Assembly (NCBI GenBank): GCA_964400495.1
Contig: CAYNTS010000042.1
Coordinates: 1-18,277 of the forward strand
Direction: 5' to 3'
DNA from: CAYNTS01 sp964400495
GTDB taxonomy: Bacteria; Fidelibacterota; Marinisomatia; SCGC-AAA003-L08; D37C17
Length of the DNA: 18,277 nt
Part shown: in pieces, positions 15,203 through 18,277 of the stretch
Layout: the number at the start of each line of letters is the position of its first letter
Position numbering within the stretch: the first letter of the stretch is position 1
The notes under the pieces: model-generated
The model's database searches: none
What the model was told of the DNA's origin: nothing
What the model saw: the letters and a program-made list of their open reading frames with translations, nothing else
Translations under genes and position numbers: made by a program

Positions 15203-16003
15203 ATGAAGGCAATTAAGTATTTGACAGTTCTATTTGCAATGATGACAGTTATATTTTCCCAATGCGATGCAAATAATGACGGTCTAATCAATGTTTTGGA
15301 TGTAGTTCTTGAAGTGAATTGTATTTTAGATGATTGTTGGGTGCCTGATTCTACTGGTACAGATTCTACGATAATCGATATTGATGGCAATATATATGAA
15401 ACAGTGCAAATAGGCAACCAAATATGGACAACCACCAATTTAAAAACAACCCATTACCGCAATGGTGATCCTATTCCGACAGTTTTAAGTGATAGCGATT
15501 GGCAAAACACAACAAGTGGAGCGTATGCAGTATATAATAATAATGAGAGTAATGCAGACACTTATGGTTATTTATATAATTGGTATGCAGTAGATGATAC
15601 AAGAGGGTTAGCTCCTGAAGGTTGGCATATCCCTACAGATGAAGAGTGGATGGAACTCGAGATGGCACTTGGAATGAGTGAAAGCGAAGCCAATAGTTCA
15701 GGATGGCGAGGTACTGACCAAGCCAGCCAACTAGCCAGTAGAGCAGACCTATGGTGTGATGGTGCTCTTGGAAACAACTCCAACTTTGGTACAAGTGGTT
15801 TTGACGCCCTTCCTGCTGGTTATCGTAATAATGATGGTAATTACAGCAGTTTGAGCGATAACGGTTATTTCTGGACTTCTACGGAGTACTATAGCTTTCT
15901 TGCGTGGTGCCGGAAATTGCATTGCAATCATTTAGAGATCTCCCGTTACACCCGTAATAAGGAAATCGGGTTTGCTGTTAGAGTAGTTCGTACAGTGAAA
16001 TAA
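15203..16003 (+). CDS. Secreted FISUMP (Fib_succ_major) C-type-lectin-fold protein with N-terminal dockerin-like repeat
   Basis: A 266-aa exported protein. Residues 1-20 are a signal peptide. Residues 21-45 carry one dockerin-like half-repeat, CDANNDGLINVLDVV, followed by a Ser/Thr/Asp linker. Residues about 57-264 are a Fibrobacter succinogenes major paralogous (FISUMP) domain: DIDGNIYETVQIGNQIW at its start, then YGYLYNWYAV, LAPEGWHIPTDEEW, SGFDALPAGYR, YFWTSTE and a GFAVRVVR ending. This fold is related to C-type lectins and formylglycine-generating-enzyme-like domains. AGGAGA lies 7 nt before the ATG. The ligand is unknown. The last 40 residues have an odd residue and codon make-up, annotated separately. 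Its reading direction is opposite to the large surface-protein operon. It is the most cleanly recognisable accessory gene on the plus-strand island. Confidence 0.9.
   Translation: MKAIKYLTVLFAMMTVIFSQCDANNDGLINVLDVVLEVNCILDDCWVPDSTGTDSTIIDIDGNIYETVQIGNQIWTTTNLKTTHYRNGDPIPTVLSDSDWQNTTSGAYAVYNNNESNADTYGYLYNWYAVDDTRGLAPEGWHIPTDEEWMELEMALGMSESEANSSGWRGTDQASQLASRADLWCDGALGNNSNFGTSGFDALPAGYRNNDGNYSSLSDNGYFWTSTEYYSFLAWCRKLHCNHLEISRYTRNKEIGFAVRVVRTVK
15866..15991 (+). other. Putative hypervariable (DGR-type) region at the C-terminus of the FISUMP gene
   Basis: Covers residues about 222-263. Between the conserved YFWTSTE and GFAVRVVR anchors the sequence is Y-Y-S-F-L-A-W-C-R-K-L-H-C-N-H-L-E-I-S-R-Y-T-R, then NKEI. 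At positions that vary in the family the codons are mostly NNY (TAC, TAT, AGC, TTT, CTT, TGC, CAT, TGC, AAT, CAT, ATC, TCC), as produced when AAY template codons are randomised at adenines; interspersed fixed codons are GC-rich (GCG TGG, CGG). This is the look and location of a variable region in a lectin-fold target of a diversity-generating retroelement. No template repeat, Avd or reverse transcriptase is in the window, and ordinary FISUMP divergence could give the same picture. Confidence 0.3.
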
Positions 16004-16018
16004 TTTTAAATCAATAAT

Positions 16019-16357
16019 ATGAGAGACGGTTGTTATGCTAATGTGTCAAAAAGTTTGAAAGGTGGAGAGAATAAGGTAAATTATACTATGAGTACAATAA
16101 TGAAAAATACTGACCAGATACAATATTTAGCGGTAGTAGGTAATACCCAAAGCCCAGATAATCCTAGCGCTGTGGTTAGACGTATTTTAACTAAAGATAA
16201 CGACTTAATAGAATACTGTACGCCAGTTAATAGCTGGAGGCCTAACGCCGATTTATATAACTTGTTTATAGGTTTAGATAGTAGAGGCTGGGCTATAGAG
16301 GCTCATAAAGCTATGCAGTTAGTTAATTCCTGGTCTAAAAATTGGCCAGATTTTTAA
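16019..16357 (+). CDS. Hypothetical small protein, unrecognised
   Basis: An open frame of up to 112 aa ending in tandem stops TAATAA. I do not recognise the family. No signal peptide or membrane helix is visible. The C-terminal half looks like a folded soluble domain rich in aromatics, with SWRPNADLYNLFIGLDSRGW and a SWSKNWPDF end. The start is uncertain: the ATG at 16019 has no ribosome site; ATGs at 16088 and 16100 are in frame, with AAGG 11 nt before the one at 16088, giving about 90 aa. Base usage (frequent TAG and CTAG words, GGC/GCC in mid-gene) differs from neighbours and hints at separate acquisition. It starts 15 nt after the FISUMP stop, where a DGR accessory gene would sit, but I see no resemblance to Avd. 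Confidence 0.55.
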   Translation: MRDGCYANVSKSLKGGENKVNYTMSTIMKNTDQIQYLAVVGNTQSPDNPSAVVRRILTKDNDLIEYCTPVNSWRPNADLYNLFIGLDSRGWAIEAHKAMQLVNSWSKNWPDF

Positions 16358-16366
16358 TAATAGATG

Positions 16367-16487
16367 TCCCAGTTTTCTGGGGCGTAGCTTGGGATTACAG
16401 TCTCTATCTGTAAAACGCCTGGGGGGTTGTTGAACGCTTAGCCAGTGTTTTCTCATTTCAACTTCACAATATTTCGACCTGGCAAGC
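16367..16487. repeat. Hairpin-rich GC-richer spacer between convergent genes
   Basis: Three possible structures lie in tandem. First, CCCAG-TTTT-CTGGG at 16368-16381 (a G-T pair extends it to 16367-16382). Second, GGCGT at 16381-16385 pairs with ACGCC at 16414-16418, enclosing an inner stem TTACAG/CTGTAA (16395-16400 and 16408-16413). Third, GCTT-A-GCCAG at 16436-16445 pairs with CTGGCAAGC at 16479-16487 with one bulged A and a 33-nt loop. No T-run follows on either strand, so these are not typical terminators. The spacer contains CCTGGGGGG and is visibly more GC-rich than its flanks. An RNA element, a mobile-element scar or a processing site are possible; none is proven. Confidence 0.4.
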
Positions 16488-16507
16488 AGTATTTAGTATT
16501 CAGCAAA

Positions 16508-18106
16508 TCACCATTTTTTAGCTAATATGATTCGCTCTACTGTTTCCCACGACTGATTGGAATATGCATTTACAGCTTCAACCACTAGTAAATATTGACC
16601 AACTCTACATGAAATGTTCCTGTCATCTTTGCCATTCCAAACAAGAATTCCTTCCATTGCAACATGTTTACCTGCAGAAAGTGTAGTCATTTTACGCCCA
16701 ACAGAATCGTAAATATCTGCCATTAAAATAGACTGTGTAAAGGGTAGGTGATAAGAAATAAAGAGGTCATCTTCATGACCATCGCCATCTGGTGAGAAAG
16801 GGTTGGGGTCAAGAGTAATGATCCCACTTTCTTCAATTGACTCAATAAATAACGAATTATTTTTATTCGGAGTAGAACCAAATTCATTTACCGAAGCTCC
16901 CCAATTACTTTCATTATTAGAGTCTAAATAATGGGTAATTCGTTCGAGTGAATATCCATCACCACCACCCCAATCTGGATGATACTGCACATGGTCAATC
17001 ATTTGTCCTGTTGGATCTAACAGAAAAATATCATCTCCGGTATTATTGAGTCCCGGGAAATCTTTTGCGTAAATGAAATTCCCCACACTATCCTCAGAAA
17101 TAACCATCATACTATCTGGAAAAAATATAAATGATTCTGTAATAGGTGGGTTTGCGATTGCTTCAATGTCATTAATAGTCCAATCCAAAATATTAATTTC
17201 TGAATATGTTTTATTGGTAATTTCAACCCATTCAGGTTCACCAGTAATGGGGTTATACATGATTTCGTTTATGAGGACATCACCATACGCATACGCAACA
17301 TCGAGAATACATTCTACTGAGTTGTTTTCTGTATTAAAATCATTTTCAGTGGATAAAACAATATTGTAAAGGTGTCGCCCAGATGGCAGATAAAAAACAC
17401 CCAGTTCCACTTCATAAAATTCATTGGGTTCAAGTTGAACATTCTGTTCAAATTCCTGATTTACAAACACAGAAGATGTAACTTCATATAGTCCTACATT
17501 CACCATTTGGATGAAGATTGTAATTTCATCATTCACCTTAGGGTTTTCTGGTGAATGAAACACGGAATCAATGGCGACATCAATTGTCATAAAACCAACA
17601 CTATTTGCGAATCCAGGGGTTCCAAGTGAATCAACACTGTGATGCCAGTTGTTGGGTGTATCATCCAACTCAAAGGCAATTTTTTCAAGTGAATAACCCG
17701 CAGTAATTCCTTGGTTCCAACCTATTGCAGAAACCGTGTCCCCATTGTTTGAAATCAAGTAGAGCGAGTCTTGGGAATTTCCCAGTCCATTTCCAATACT
17801 TAAATCATCCACGGTTAAAATCATGGTTTCATTTGGAATAATATGATCATAGAACCCATCATAATCACCTTCTAAAATTAGAGCAAACTGATTGGGTTGG
17901 ATTGTAAAATTATCGGTAAATAGATCATCAGTACTAAGTTTGTCAGCAATGAACCAATCCATTAAATTAGTGGGATTAGAAGATATATTATATATTTCTA
18001 TAAACTCGTTTGGGGAATCACTTCCATCTAAGTCAAACATAACTTCTGTAAAAATTATTTGCGTGTAACATACACTGATTAAGGTTAGGACATTTATTAA
18101 TTTCAT
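16508..18106 (-). CDS. Secreted lamin-tail-domain protein with T9SS/FlgD-like C-terminal domain
   Basis: A 532-aa exported protein. The signal peptide ends near residue 16 (VCYTQ). Two lamin-tail (LTD) modules follow: about 17-165 (IIFTEVMFDLDG..., NEFIEIYN...) and about 272-420 (VLINEIMYNPITGEPEWVEITN...). Both include the late SLEKI/SLERI element before W and a GTPG or GSTPN turn. Between them, about 175-268, is a CARDB-like beta-sandwich (VNVGLYEVTSSVFVNQ). The final ~100 residues, LDPNPFSPDGDGHEDDL... through ADIYDSVGRKMTTL to ILAKKW, resemble the FlgD-like/T9SS C-terminal sorting domains of FCB bacteria. Surface location is inferred. It is convergent with the plus-strand island and has its own promoter region. 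LTD proteins of this type often bind or bridge surface polymers or nucleases, but no catalytic domain is present here. Confidence 0.9.
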   Translation of the reverse strand: MKLINVLTLISVCYTQIIFTEVMFDLDGSDSPNEFIEIYNISSNPTNLMDWFIADKLSTDDLFTDNFTIQPNQFALILEGDYDGFYDHIIPNETMILTVDDLSIGNGLGNSQDSLYLISNNGDTVSAIGWNQGITAGYSLEKIAFELDDTPNNWHHSVDSLGTPGFANSVGFMTIDVAIDSVFHSPENPKVNDEITIFIQMVNVGLYEVTSSVFVNQEFEQNVQLEPNEFYEVELGVFYLPSGRHLYNIVLSTENDFNTENNSVECILDVAYAYGDVLINEIMYNPITGEPEWVEITNKTYSEINILDWTINDIEAIANPPITESFIFFPDSMMVISEDSVGNFIYAKDFPGLNNTGDDIFLLDPTGQMIDHVQYHPDWGGGDGYSLERITHYLDSNNESNWGASVNEFGSTPNKNNSLFIESIEESGIITLDPNPFSPDGDGHEDDLFISYHLPFTQSILMADIYDSVGRKMTTLSAGKHVAMEGILVWNGKDDRNISCRVGQYLLVVEAVNAYSNQSWETVERIILAKKW

Positions 18107-18120
18107 AGCTTAAACTACAG

Positions 18121-18161
18121 CAAAAATACGGAAAATAATAGAAAAATGTGATTTATATCAA
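18121..18161 (-). promoter_or_regulatory. FNR-like site and TAnnTTTG element upstream of the lamin-tail gene
   Basis: On the minus strand TTGAT-ATAA-ATCAC (18161-18148) matches 9 of 10 bases of the FNR/CRP-type palindrome TTGAT-N4-ATCAA. About 30 bp downstream, TATTTTTG at 18128-18121 matches the Bacteroidota -7 element TAnnTTTG, 14 nt before the start codon. Together they would form a class II-like activated promoter with a very short leader. The palindrome could equally serve a divergent gene beyond the right edge. Confidence 0.4.
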
Positions 18162-18250
18162 ATAAAGCTTGTGTAAATAATAAAATCTAATGAAATTAAA
18201 TATGATTAAAAAATGAGGTTTTTATTGACAATGCTCGATAAAAAGTCCAA

Positions 18251-18273
18251 TTTGTAGGTGAATCAACTACAAA
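18251..18273. repeat. Inverted repeat near the right edge
   Basis: TTTGTAG (18251-18257) and CTACAAA (18267-18273) form a perfect 7-bp inverted repeat with a 9-nt loop. No T-run follows on either strand inside the window, so it may be an operator or part of a feature cut by the edge. The rest of 18162-18250 is AT-rich and holds nothing I can assign. Confidence 0.4.
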
Positions 18274-18277
18274 TAAA

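Noticed and set aside
16019..16357. Orphan gene as a DGR Avd protein
   Set aside because: The sequence lacks the long amphipathic helices expected of the Avd helical bundle and has many aromatics and turns instead.
16405..16490. Possible integron attC site in the GC-richer spacer
   Set aside because: GTTGAAC fits the GTTRRRY core, but no complementary RYYYAAC core lies at a suitable distance on either strand, and no integrase is present. The third hairpin has a bulged A but its ends do not match attC cores.
16004..16507. A DGR template repeat downstream of the FISUMP gene
   Set aside because: I compared the segment behind the gene with 15866-15991 by eye and found no near-identical repeat with A in place of the varied bases. 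No reverse transcriptase frame exists in the window.
18225..18253. Sigma-70 promoter on the plus strand (TTGACA at 18225-18230)
   Set aside because: The position 17 bp downstream reads CAATTT, which is not a -10 box, and no plus-strand gene is visible before the edge.

Overview
The window looks like a piece of an AT-rich, Gram-negative genome from the Fibrobacterota-Chlorobiota-Bacteroidota (FCB) side of the tree. The reasons are two large secreted proteins ending in type IX secretion (T9SS)-style C-terminal domains (one with the YPNPFNP signature), a Fib_succ_major (FISUMP) lectin-fold protein, dockerin-like D-x-N-x-D...NVLDIV half-repeats, lamin-tail domains and an LpxH-type lipid A enzyme. 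Candidatus Marinimicrobia (SAR406/Marinisomatota) fits this mix best, but that is an inference from protein style, not from a marker gene.

Left part (1-7.4 kb, all minus strand): a respiratory nitrate reductase operon, read right to left as a diheme membrane-anchored cytochrome c, narG, narH, narJ and narI (narI runs off the left edge). Spacing is tight: 31, 19 and 3 nt, then a 4-nt ATGA overlap between narJ and narI. All expected metal ligands are visible in NarG, NarH and NarI. NarG has no Tat signal, so the active site should face the cytoplasm. The leading cytochrome gives the same gene order as the Thermus narCGHJI operon, suggesting that electrons pass between periplasmic c-type carriers and NarI. 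A CRP/FNR-like half-palindrome lies upstream of the operon.

Middle part (7.4-14.3 kb, minus strand): a probable five-gene operon, read as lpxH-like phosphoesterase, HEAT-repeat lipoprotein, beta-helix protein with a C-terminal dockerin-like pair, a 1026-aa sialidase-like/beta-helix/T9SS protein, and a lipoprotein with a coiled coil and FxLYD-like domain. It ends in a clear intrinsic terminator at 7424-7462. These look like envelope and surface proteins.

Right part (14.3-16.4 kb, plus strand): a strand-switched island. It starts with a two-gene unit encoding an 83-aa membrane protein with 15 cysteines and an ArsR-family repressor with Cys-Cys pairs at both ends, preceded by twin TGCG-N6-CGCA operators exactly 30 bp apart. 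Next comes a secreted FISUMP protein whose C-terminus resembles the variable region of a diversity-generating retroelement target, then an unrecognised small gene and a hairpin-rich, GC-richer spacer. The window closes with a minus-strand lamin-tail protein with a T9SS/FlgD-like C-terminus, whose promoter region holds a 9/10 FNR-like palindrome and a Bacteroidota-type -7 element.

The strongest candidates for something undescribed are the Cys-rich membrane protein/ArsR pair with its operators, and the possible hypervariable FISUMP protein with its neighbouring orphan gene. No reverse transcriptase or template repeat is present in the window, so the second idea depends on sequence outside it. 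No tRNA, rRNA, CRISPR array or insertion sequence was seen, and no stretch longer than 300 bases lacks a gene.
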